DNA from: Gemmataceae bacterium
GTDB taxonomy: Bacteria; Planctomycetota; Planctomycetia; Gemmatales; Gemmataceae
Assembly (NCBI GenBank): GCA_019694755.1
Contig: JAIBBI010000041.1
Span: 1-36,466 of the forward strand
Reading direction: 5' to 3'
DNA length: 36,466 bases
Positions 18,301-30,300 of this stretch are shown in pieces. The notes below the pieces were generated by a model. The model made no database searches and was not told where the DNA came from. It saw only the letters and a list, made by a program, of their open reading frames with translations. A program made the position numbers and the translations under genes. How positions within the stretch are numbered: the stretch's first letter is position 1; every line of letters starts with the position of its first letter.

Positions 18301-21300
18301 CCCCGAACGACATTGCCTGCCACCGTAATCGCCGTCGCCGCGCCGGAGATGACGACGCCGCCGCCCGTGATAATGTTGCCGACCACGCCGACGCCCGAAG
18401 TCGAACCCGCAAGGGTGACACTGCCGGTGATCAGATTGCCAACGAGTTGTGCGCCGCTTCCCCCGGAGATGGTCACCGCACCGACGATCGTGTTGCCGGT
18501 CAGTGTCACTTCAGCCGAGTTGGTCAGCGTCACGCCGGCGTTCAGTGTCAATCGTTCGATCGAGATGCTGCTCGATCCCGAGATCGACAATGCCCCGGAA
18601 ATCACGTCGGGGTGATTCGGCGAGCCGAGCAGGAGGAAGCCGTTATCGCCGGCACCGACGGTGATCGTGCCGGAATAGGAACCGGCATCGACGAGAATCA
18701 CATCGCCTGGAACCAGAGTGTAAGCATCCAACACGGCCTGAACGGATAGCATCGGCGAGCCGGCGGACTTACCATCGTTGGCTGCGGACCCGATGGCGGT
18801 CGAGAAGCTATCGCCTACGACGGAGTTGTCGTTGACGTAGTAGGTGCCGGCCGGAGTGAAGAAGTTGCCCCGCACCCGCACCTCCGGGCTACCGGCCGCG
18901 ATGTCGGTCCACGCCACGAACGGCCGACCGGATGGGTCGATGGTCAACGCTGGCGTGGTCGCGGCAACGGCGTTCTTGCTGACGCCGCGGAAGCTGGCGT
19001 CGCCTCGCACTTCTTCAATGAACGCGGTGCCGGACCAGGTCCGGGCGTAGAGTTCCGTCGTGTTGCCGGTCTTCGCGGCGGTGCGATCATCGGACCATGC
19101 CAGGAACAGTTTGCCGCCACCCGCGCTCAATCTCGGCTGGGTCGCCAGACCATTGGTGTTCGATACGCCGCCGTTGCTGGTGGCTCCAGTTCCCGCAGGC
19201 ACCCACGCCGTTCCGTTGAATTGCGCGGCATAGATCTCATGAGCGGCGCCATTGGCATTCTGCCAGGCGGCAAACAACGTGCCGGCATGATACGCCAGGG
19301 CCGGATGCTGTTTGTCGCCAACGGCGCTGGACACGCCGGTGCCGGTGGCCGAGCTGCCGAGCTGGGAGAATGTGCTGCCGGAGAACTCAGCCAGATACAG
19401 TTGGCGAGTCGCGCTGACTTGTTGCGTCCAGGCGACCGCGACCTTCGCTCCATCTGTCGCGGCCGAAAGATCCAATACTCCGGACACCGCGCCAGACACA
19501 CCTGTGCCGCTGGCCGAACCTGGGGCCAGTGCGACCCATGTCGTACCATTGAATCGTTTGACAAAGACATTCCTGACGCCACTGGACTGATCAAGCCACG
19601 CGGCCACCAATCCCGTGGTCGTATTCATCAACACGACATTGTCGGCCAGGCCTGTTCCGCTGATGTTGCCGAGCGAAATCCAGCCGCCGGCACCCCCGTT
19701 GGCTGTCGGATCGAACTTGGCCGCGAGGATATCATTTGCCTCCGTCCACGCGACCACGGGTTGGCCGTCGGATGCCTGTGTAATACTGGGCCGGCGTGAC
19801 GCGCCGCCGCTCGTGTTGCTCACGCCGCCGTCGGACGCGCTGCCGGCCAGTTCTACCCACGCGCCGCCGACATGCCTCGCGACGTAGATTTCAAAGTTGC
19901 CACTGCGATTGTCGGCCCAGGCCAGATATTGCGACGTCGCATCGGCGACGATGCTGGGCTCCAGCGACTGCCCCACGTCGCCGCTGACACCGTTGATCCC
20001 CGTGGAACCAGCGAGGTCGGTCCAGCGGCCGCGCTCATCGAGGCCGATGGGCAGGCTGGATGCCGCGAGGTTGCTCGGCGGTGTTGGTAGCAACGTTGGT
20101 GGGGGCGTCAGCGTGGGCGGCACGAAGTCGTTCGGATTCGGTCCTTCGCCGCTACTGAAGTCAACGATGTTGCTAGTGCCGCCGCCGGCATTGATGAGGT
20201 CGTCCGCGCCTTCGCCGAAGAGCAGATCGTTGCCGCCCTGGCCGAAGAGTTGATCGCCGCCGCTGTTGGCTTCGTTGCCGTTGGTGCCGAAGTCGCCGTA
20301 GATGTAGTCGACCGCGTTGTCCTCGCCGGTGGCCGTGGCGTTTTGTCCGAAGAGCAAGTCGTTGTTCGCGCCGCCGATGATGAAGTCGCCGCCGGCATCG
20401 CCGCTGATGGTGTCGTCGCCCGCCCCGCCGTCGATGGTGTCGCTGCCCGCACCGCCGCTGATGACATCATTGCCGGCCATGCCGAGGATTCGGTCGTCGC
20501 CGAGGCCGCCGGTGATGTTGTCGGCTCCGTCGTCGGACCCGGTGATGATGTCGTTGCCCGCGCCTCCATCAAGGACATCGCCAACGCCGATGCCGCTACG
20601 AATCTGATCGTTGCCGCCATTGCCGAACACCTGATCGGCACCCGCGCCGCCGTCGAGAATGTCGTTTCCGCTGCCGCCCTGGATGGTGTCATTGCCCGCG
20701 CCACCGGCGATGCTGGCCTGGCCGGTAAAGGTCGTCGCATCAATCAGATTCGCCGCGTCCGACCCCGTGAGGGTAACGCGCAGGATCCCCGATAGTACGA
20801 AACTACCGGCACCAGTGCGCGACAGCGACTTGTCGCTGAGCGTCGCGTTCCCCGGGATCGACGCGATCACCGTGTCGATGCCGCCACCCCCGGCGAGATT
20901 GCCCGTACCTGTCCACGCGGAGACATCGAATCGATTGTCGAGCACGCCGCCCATGAGGCTGGCGTTTTCGATGGAGTTCAGACTCAAGGAACCACCGGAA
21001 CCGCGCCGCAGCGTCCAGTCGGCCAATGTGAAATCGGAATCCGTAATGGCGACCAGAGTGTCGGTGCCGCCGGCACCGTCGATAACAGCCGTGCCGCGAT
21101 AGGTGCTGACATCGAACGAATTGGCGGAGGCCCCGCCTGTGAGCCTGATCAATTCGATGCCGGCGTACGTGTCGCTACCGAGCCCGGTCAGGTTCGTATC
21201 CGTCAGTGCCACATTCACGTCGGCCGACTGTACCAGCACGTCGAAACCGTCATTGCCGTCGACGATATCGTTGCCCGCGCCGCTGTCGATCAGGTCATCC

Positions 21301-24300
21301 CCGGCATCACCGGTGATGTTGTCGTTGCCGATGCCACCAAACAGGATGTCGTTTTGCGTGCCACCGGAAATGGTGTCGTTGCCGTCGCCGCCGTCGATCG
21401 TGTCGATGCCGTCGTTGCCCTGGATGCTGTCGTTGCCCAGGTCGCCGGTAATGGTGTCGTCGCCGTGATTGCCCTGGATGGTATCGTTGCCGGCGAGGCT
21501 ATTCACGAGGTCGCTGCCGTCGCCCGCAAAGATCGTGTCCGCGCCGATGTCGCCAAAGATGATGTCGGCATCCACCGCGGGTGTCGCGGTGATTTCCGTG
21601 GCGGAGACGTCTCCGAAGATCAGATTGGCATCGGCCGCGCTGCCGCCGCCCGAGCCCGTCAGGCCGCTGAATATGACGTCCAGGCCGTAGCCACCGAAGA
21701 TCGTATCGCTGCCGGTACCGCCGATGATGGTGTCATTGCCGATGCCGGCGTCGACGCTGTCGTTGCCCGTCCCGGCATCGACCGAGTCGTTGCCCTGAAT
21801 CGTCGTGACGGTGTCGTTGCCGCCGAGGGCGTTGACGGTATCGTCGCCGTCGCCGGAGTGAATCGTGTCCGCGCCGATATCGCCGAAGATCAGGTCTTTG
21901 TCCACGGCCGGCGTGACTGTGACTTCCGTCGGCGTGACGTCGCCAAAGATGGTATTAGCATCCGATGCGCTGCCGCCGCCAATGGTGGATGATCCGCCGT
22001 GGATGGTGTCGGCCCCGTAGCCGCCGGTGATGCTGTCGGAACCGGCGAGACCGAACACCAGGTCGTTGCCATCGCCGGCATGGATGGTGTCGTTGCCGAC
22101 GTCGCCGTAGATTGTGTCAGCATCATTGGCGGGAGTAGCCGTGTTATCGGATGTTCCAATGTCGCCGAAGATCAGATTGGCATCGGTGCTCGCTCCACCG
22201 CCACCGATGAATGTGCCTGCGATGATCAAGTCCAAGCCGACGCCGCCGGTAATGGTATCGTTGCCCAATCCGCCCGTGAGCGAGTCGTCTCCCGTGCCGC
22301 CCAGAACTGAATCGTTGCCTGTCCCACCATCGACGATATCGTTACCGCCATTGACCGTGATGACATCATTGCCCGCGCCTCCGAAGATGGTGTCGACGCC
22401 GTCGCCGATGGTGATGGTGTCCGCGCCGTCCTCGCCGTAAACCCGGTTGCCGCCCGCGCCGGCCTGAATGAGATCACTGCCCGGCCCGCCGTAGATGACG
22501 TTGGTGCCGTTACCGCATAACACCTGATCGTTGCCGTCGTCGCAGTGGACGAGGTTGTTGCCCGCGCCGGCGGTGATCGTGTCGTTGCCGTCGTTGCCGG
22601 ATATCTGGCAATTGCCCGCGCCCACGGTGATGTTGTCATTGCCCGCGCCGCCGGTGATTTCCGAAGGCCCACCTGCCACTGCGGTGATGACATCGTTGCC
22701 GTCGTCGCCATCAATGATGTTGAAGCCGGCGTTGCCGGCGATGGTGTCATTGCCGGTGCCGCCGATCAGAGTGGCCCGCGTGCCGGTGCCCGTGAGCGAG
22801 TCGGCACCGTCGCCGCCGTCGACGACGTCGATACCCGAGCCGGATGTCACGGTATCATTGCCGCCGCCCGCACTGACGTCGTCGTTGCCCGCGCCGGCGT
22901 CGATCGTATCATTGCCGCCGCCCGCGCTGACGGTGTCGTTGCCATCGCCGCACAGAATCGTGTCATTACCCGCGCCGCTTTGGATGAAGTCGTTACCCGT
23001 GCCGCCGATGAACATGCCGGCGATGTCGCCGCCGACCAGCGTGTCGTGATCGTCGCCTCCATCGATGGTGACGGGGACTTTCAGGCCCGCGAGGTCGAAG
23101 ACATCGTTGCCGCCGTCGCCGAAGGCGATCACGCCGCGGACGCCGGTGTATTTCTGCTGTACTCCCAACGCGCTGACCGTAACGGTGAAGTTGCCGCCAC
23201 CGTCGTCGGAGACGTGGTGAACGTCGAAGGACTCACCTTTGTTGCCATCGAGATCGCCATGAAGTCGCAGCGCGGCGTTCTTGCCCGAATGAAGCACCAA
23301 TGTGCCGGCACCGTCCACATGGGCCAGCACCGGCGGAGTCGGCGGGCACGTGTAGTCGAAGTCAAAGATCGTGCCGCCGACCAATGGGAACTTGAACGTT
23401 TTTTTGAGCGGCCAATGGCCGATGGTCACCTGGGCAAACAGGCTTGCCGTCACCTTGCCCGACAGATTGAAGATGCACTCCAATCGATCGAACGGCGTGT
23501 TCTCAAAGGGAATCTGATCGACATAGACCTTGTTGTCGGCCGGGGTCGTGTCGTTGATCGATGCGGAGACGGTTGCTTCCAACCCTCCGTTGACCGTCGC
23601 GGAAACGACGAACGCATCAAGTCCGCCGCCGGCGATCACGTCGGCCGTGAACGAGAGTTGCGGCACCTTCGGTCCGCTGCCATCCGGGTTATCCGTGTCG
23701 CTGATGTAGAACCCGTGCGTGAACACATACTCGGGGTGGCTGGTGTCCGCGAGGAAATCCCGGAATCCGCGGGTGTCGAATCCGAATGCGAAATGGGCAC
23801 GAGCCTTGACGCCGCCCGCCAATCGCACGCCGAGCGGGCCGAGCAGATAGAAGAACTTGTCAACGTGATAGCTGAAATCCAGCGGCGGCGGATTGAAAAA
23901 GAACAGCGGCACGTCCTTGCCCATCAACAATCCCAACGCCGACGACGGTTTGTTGAGGATCGGGAAACTGAACACGGGCGGCTGCTTGGAGATTCCGGCA
24001 CTGCCGGGCTGGTCCTTCAGGAAACTGCTCGTGAAACTGGACGCGAAGCTTGCCAAGCCGGGGTTCGAGCCGGCCAGCCCGGCGATCTGCGACTCGATCG
24101 AGCCGAGAATGTCGGCGTCCTTCGTGTTGAGGTTGAAGCTGCTCAAGCTCGTCGCCGAGCGGATGTCAAACGTACCCAGATCCAGGCCGCTGCCGAGATT
24201 GAGCCAGACGTTGTTGGGCGCGGGGTTAACCGCCGGGTTGTTGTTGAAATCGACGACCAGTTGATCAATCTTGTCGAGCGTGCGCAGGAACGCCCCGAAT

Positions 24301-27300
24301 GACCCCTCCAGGTACCCGAACTTCTGTGCCAGATCAAGCACCGTGACCTGAAGGTCGCCGGGATTGCCCGGTGTCGGCGAGCCGAGGCCCGTGGCCTGCA
24401 GGACGTCGTCGGGAATATCAGATAGGCCCGGAATCGGTTGTCGGAGGAATTCCAGCACCGGCCGAATCGGCGAGATGATGTCGTTGAACGTGTTGATGAT
24501 CGGGCGGACAAACTTGTTCAGGTATTGCCCCAGATTCAATTGCGGATTGGTGAAGCTGATGTGCGGCGCGCCGCCGAAATCGGTCTTTCCGGCCGCGGTA
24601 TCCACGTTGGCGAAGTTCCAGTCGAGGTTGAAGTTCGACTTGATCTGCGGGAAGTTCGCAATGCCGAGGTCGGCCGTCAGGGCCAGCCGCACGGCCGCGT
24701 TGGCGTTGAACTTCGCCGAGATGATCTTCGAGAAATCGAGATTGCCGTCGTTGAGCTGGTTGATCGTCAGCTTGCCAGTGTTCGACGGATCGGTCAGTTG
24801 CACGGTGAAGTTGGCGTCGAACACCGTCGGGGTTGTCGGGTTGTCGTTGGCGATAATGCGGAGGAAGCCGAGCTTGCCGTTGGCATTGAAGCCCGGAATG
24901 GTGACCTTTGCCGTAGCGGTCATGTCGTTGGTCGGCGACGTGTCGAAATAGAATCCGTCGTTCTTGTTGACGCCGAAGCCGAGGTTGACGGTGTATCCCA
25001 ACTGCACTGCCACAGTGGCCGGGGGATCGACGGCCAATCCCAACCCCGGCAGCCCGATGTCGAAGTTGATCGGAGTATTCACCACTTGAAGAGATTGGGC
25101 CAGCTTCACCCGGAAGCGGGCGTCATCGGCGCTGTTTGCCTCGATGAATACATCGTTGACATCGATCTTGCTGTCATTGTTCTGGTCGCCCAGAATTCCC
25201 AGACCCGGGCTGGGGCCGAGCACGGAAAACAGCGTGGTTTTCACGCCGCTGACCGTCAAACCCGCCTGCAATTGCGGGATCACCGAACTGCGTACCTGCT
25301 GGAGGAACTGGGCGGCGTTCTGGAGTTTGTTGCCGACCAGTGGCAGATTGACGCCGAACACCCGGCCATTCATCGCACTTTGCAGCACGGTCAGCAACCT
25401 ATCCAGCCCGGCAATCAGATTGTCGAGGTTGAAGGTCGTCAGGTTGTTGAGCAGAGTGTCAACGTTGTAGGCGGCTATCTGAAACTTCGTGCCGCTCATT
25501 TCCGACACGTCGAGCGGATCATCCACTCCAGTCTTGCCCGTCTGATTGATCGCGCCTTTGTGGTGAATCGGCTTCGCGGAATCCGCCGTCGTGTCGGGCG
25601 ACGTGAGGTTTTGCAACTGCCCGGCAATGGACACCCAGGCTTCGTTGCTCTGCAACAGCGTCGGATCAGCGTTGACATCCGGAGTGCTCGCGCCAACGCG
25701 CAATGGCAACACGGCTTGCGCCGTGCCGGTGAAACTGCCGCCGACGAGGTTTCCGAAGTTGGCGCTGCTGATGTTGCTGAGAATCTCGCCGAAGGTAAGT
25801 TTGCCGTCGGAATTGCCGCCGTCCTTCAGGTCGACATTCAATCCGGCTTGAATCAGTGCACGGGATTTGACGACGTTGACGGATGCCAACCCCGCGAGGC
25901 TGACGTTGAAGTCGACGGGCTGACCTTCGTTCGGGTCCAGCTTGGCGTTGTTGTTCGTGTCATAGCCCGCATTGGCCGAGGCCGTGATGCGAATCTCATT
26001 ACTGCCGGCTGTACCCAGGAAGATGCGGTCGGCGAAATCGATGTTGCTCCCGGTGCGAAGGCCCAGAACGACATCGACGTCCGCATGGCCGGCCAGCACC
26101 ACAGTTCCCGATCCGTTGACGGTAACCAGCGAGCCGAGCGTCGTGCCCAGTGTGTTTTTCAGATCAAACTGGAACGGCAGCGGCTCGCTGAAGTTCCTGC
26201 CGTAGGTCAGTTTGACCACGACGTCGCCATTGTTGACGGTCGCGCTGACGTTCGACACGCCGGACAGGCCACTGAGATAGTTGACGAGCGCCTGCAGGCC
26301 GCTGGCCTGCGCCGAACTCGGGGTCGGCACCGTGCTGAGAAACGATTGGCCGACTTTGATCACATCGCCCAACGATTTGTTGATGACCGGCAACGGCTGC
26401 TTGAGCACGCCGACGCCGCTGATATCGTCCAGCTTCTGCACCAATGCGATGAAGGCATTGATGATCATTTCCGGCGACAGGTTGGCGAAATCGGTGTACG
26501 CGGCGAGGCCGTTGAACCGAATGCGGTTTGGCAACTGAGCCAGTTCGCTGACCGATTTGAACTTGCCGCTGAACGAAGGATTGGCATCGTTCGGGTCCAG
26601 CGACAGCGTCAACGGCGGCAAAGTGTTTCCGATGCCCAGGCTCGGCGTAATCTGCAGGCCATCGATCTTCACGCTGAAGTCGACGCTCGATTGAAACGCG
26701 TTCAGGAGATTCGCCGGGCGCAATTCCGAAGGCGTAATCCGGCCGTCCGTCGGACTGGCGGACTCGATGAGATTGAGACCGACGTTTCCCGTGAGGCTGA
26801 CGCCCTTGTTCATCGGTACAGCAGGGTTTTCCGCCAGGCTCACGTTGAGGAAACCGATGTTGCCTGCGACGACCGGGTCATCGATGGCCGCGGAGACCTT
26901 GAACGAAATCTCCGGACTGGCATCGTTTACGATGAAGAATCGGCTCGTGTCATCCGGCAGCGAAGGATTCAGCATCATGCCGATGGAAAGGCTGAAAAGC
27001 GGATCGATCGACAGCGCGACGTTGCCCGCTGCCGAGAGGGTAAGCCCGGGAATGCCGGCAGAGAGATTTAGAGGCAATGAGTAGGTCAGCGCCTGCGGAT
27101 CGAGCTTGAGCTTGAATCGGACATCCATGCTGTTGCCGGTGCCGGTAATCTGTAAGCCGAAGTCCGAAGGTTTGACACCGGTAATCTGCGACAGGAATTC
27201 GATGAGGTCCTGCAACGTCATCGTGTCCAGATCGAGGGCTTTCGCATCGAGCAAAGTGCCCAACGCCGCTCGAACGGCGTGGCTCAGACCACCGGAACGG

Positions 27301-30300
27301 ACGAACTGGAAATCCGGCGTCGTTCCGGGTTCGGCTGTGCCGGTGATGGTGATCGAATCCGTGCCCAGCCCGTCGACGATGCCAGTCTGAATCGCGTTAC
27401 TGGCATCCTTGTACTTCACGGTATCGCCGATGACGACGCCTTCGCGCTGGATGTTGAGACCCTTGAACGCCACGGCAAACCGGCCGTCTGAAACCGGAGA
27501 GACGAACACGACGTTGGCCGCCGGCACGGGCAGTGAATCCGTCGGTTTGCCGTTGATGATGTCGCTGACGCTGCCGGGCACGATGCCGAGTTGCGTGGCG
27601 AAAATGTCCAGTTGGGCCAGTTGCGGAATGAAGTTGGCGAGGTCGTTGATCCCGGCAATGATCTTCGACGCCGTCCCCTTCAGGAAGTTCAGCAAGCTGC
27701 CGCCGGTGGCACCGCTCGTCGACTGCGTAAACGAATCGGGATCACGGGCGTCGGCATAGCTCAGGGTGATGGACGCCTGACCCATCAGATCGGCCGGCGG
27801 TGTTCCGCCGGCTTGCACCGGTGCGGCATCGACGCCGGCCGTAAACGTGACGTCGGCTGCACCAGTGCCATGAATCACCTTGGCTTCAGCCAGTTTGTTG
27901 AGCGGGCTGGAGTCGAATTCCGTTGCCCGGGTCTTTCCATCGGTGGCCATGGAAACCGGGTCGGGCCCGGGTTCGTGCAAATCGACAGTGACTTTAGTGC
28001 CAGCATCCCACGCGAGCTTGCCATTGGCAAACGTGCTGCCGATTAATCCGACGCGACCCGTACCGTTCAAGTCACCGGTCAGCGTCAGGTTGCTGATCGT
28101 GAATTCCGGGTCGCCGTTACCCTCGGCATCGACAAAGTAGCCGTCGGCGTCTACGCCGAGCTTGATGTGAAGCACAACATCGGCCTTTGCCTTGGCCGTT
28201 CCGTCGATGTGGACGCCGTTGTGATCCGGAACGGAAATAGAGAGAGTTCCGTCGAGCGTGGTCTTGACCTGAATGTCGAACACGGTCAGATCGGTCGATT
28301 GCGTGAAGGTGACATTGCCCGGAATGTTGTCCAACGCGTCGAGCCGGTCGCGCAGTTCGTCCAGTGTCTTGATCTTGCCGCCGACGTCCTCCATGATCAG
28401 TGGATTGGCGCTGAGTTCGAACAGGCGTCGCAGAATCCCCGGCCCCTCCACCGTGTCGTCTGTCGACGCGGCCGCCAGTTTGTCGCCATTGAGCATGGCG
28501 CCGAGCGAACCACCGATCACCGGCAAGCGCGTACCCAGCAGATCCCCTCCACCGAGGCGTTTGCTCCAGTCCGAAAGCTCAATCAGGGCGGTGCGGAAGG
28601 TCGACAGGTCGGCAGCCTGCCCCTTGATCAACTTGTTTTTGGTGTTCTCGACAGTAACGGGCGTGATGATCATGATGTTGCCGTCACGGCTCAGCGTGAC
28701 GACGCCGGTCGTACCATCCGCTTGAAAAACATCGCGGGGGCCGACGAGTTCCAGGGTATCCATCCCGGGGCCGCCGGTGAATTTGACATTGATGTTCGGA
28801 ACACCATGGGTGGTATCGATCACAAGCGTGTCATCGCCTTCAAAACCGATGACTCTGAGATTCGCCGCCAGGCTGGTTTCAAAGGACTCGGTTGTGATTT
28901 CATTGGTGCTGAGGTTCTTGACGGTGATCTCCGTCAGTCGGGGATTCGCCTTGTCGATCGAGATGGTGACGAGGTTATTGACGTTGTCGTCGCAGGTGAC
29001 GCCAATGGAGAATTCAAGGGCCACCGAGTCCTTCGCGTTGGTGACAACCCACGCACCTCGCCCCAGCGTTGCCGCGTAGAGCAAGTCGTCGGACTTGTCG
29101 TAGCGCAGATCCGTGACGTGGACGGCCGGCAGGTTGCGCCCGAACCGGTCCCAGGACGAAGAAACATCCGTGGAAAGCTGTGGATCGATATTGCGGAACA
29201 CGCCGCCGTCGCCGCCGATCAACAACACCCGATGGTTAACGTGGCCCAGGTCTTCGCCTTGAGTCAGTTCCAGCGTGGAAGCGCTCTTCAGATACCGGTG
29301 CAGGTTGCCAGTAATGTCTTCGTTGGACACGATGCTGGGCACGGAACCGGTGACTGTGATTGTAATCCTTCGAACATGCGGCAGGTTGTCCGCATCCGTG
29401 GAAAGCACGTACAACACGTGCCAGTCGTTCTGATCGATGAGGATCTTCGAGATTCGGCCACCGCCGTAACCGGAGAGCTTCTGCAATTCCGACGACATAT
29501 CCGGCCGTACGTAGAGGCCGTGTTGCCCGTCTTCGTTCATGGCCCCCGCGACAATCATGAACGTGGCGCCCGGCGCGCCATAGGCCATTGCCGTCGTCCT
29601 GCCGATCTTGCCACCTTTCACAGGTGTGACAACGTCGCCGCCAAGCCAGGATTCCAAGGCCCATTGCTCTGTCGCCAGGACGATGGCGAAATTGTTCGTG
29701 GCATTGGTTTCCAGCACCGGGAGGCTGGGAATGCGGCCGTAGGCGTCCTCACCCTGAGAACTGCGCAGGTCGATAAGTGCGTTCGGATCTGTGTCCGACG
29801 ACATCGCGACCTGAAGCGCGACGTCCAGCTTACTCGTGACCTGATTGGATGTGTTGCGGACCTCGCGGCGGAAATTCGTGAGGCGTTGCGAGCTGTAGTA
29901 ATAGACCGGCTGCGTCGCTTTGGAATTGTTGATGCAGACGGTGCCGCCGGGGCCGGCAGCGAGTTCATTCCACAACGGATAGGGCACGGTGCCGGACGGG
30001 TTTTGTAGGGCGGCCCCGACGTCGAAAGCGCCTCCGAGCAGCGTGTTGTTGGCGCTGTCGTAAGCAATGGAGTGAAACTCGGTGTTGGCCAGATTGCCGT
30101 GGAGTGAGGTCCAGCTTCGTTCAATGAAGGTCTTGTCCGGATTGTTCAACCGGTAGATGCCGCCGCCGTCGCCTTCCAGCAATTGCCCGTTCGCGAACGT
30201 CAGAACCCTGGAATCCGAGTGCGGCGCTGAATTACTGGCTCCGGCGTGGGTTACCGTGTCCCACTGAAGGCTAGGCGAAGTCCCCGCGGCTTTGGACGCA

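Larger units (their letters stand above)
8200..18862 (-). repeat. Five parallel beta-helix supermodules in the giant protein
   Basis: Each supermodule opens with a conserved header: FVND or YVND, then G(D)xFTTAxGxxxNxG, a proline, 'LxAYxLxxGDxxxVDxGxY'. The headers start near 18862, 16455, 14465, 11910 and 9624. A run of right-handed beta-helix (PbH1/NosD-like) repeats follows, rich in 'GNTIYxNSxGI' strands, then a conserved 'DPLFVDxDGxDNxxG...DDNFxV...DAGxP' block. In modules 1-4 a Kre9/KNH-like beta domain ('LxxPNGxExLxxGxxxxxxWR...GxFNWxVP') closes the unit. The spacing (about 2405, 1990, 2555 and 2285 bases) differs because extra domains are inserted. Beta-helices of this kind often bind or cleave polysaccharide, but no catalytic site is evident. 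Confidence 0.85.

Noticed and set aside
20150-23090. Regular short DNA repeats that look array-like (CRISPR-like or minisatellite)
   Set aside because: They are in frame with the giant gene and encode RTX nonapeptides; the repeat units are 27 bases, degenerate, and lack unique spacers.
24438-27071. 877-residue open frame on the plus strand, and similar ones at 8034-9653, 22545-24302 and 28167-30008
   Set aside because: All lie wholly antisense to the giant gene, have low-complexity V/D/A/R-rich composition expected from the reverse of its codon pattern, and show no domain motif or good ribosome site.
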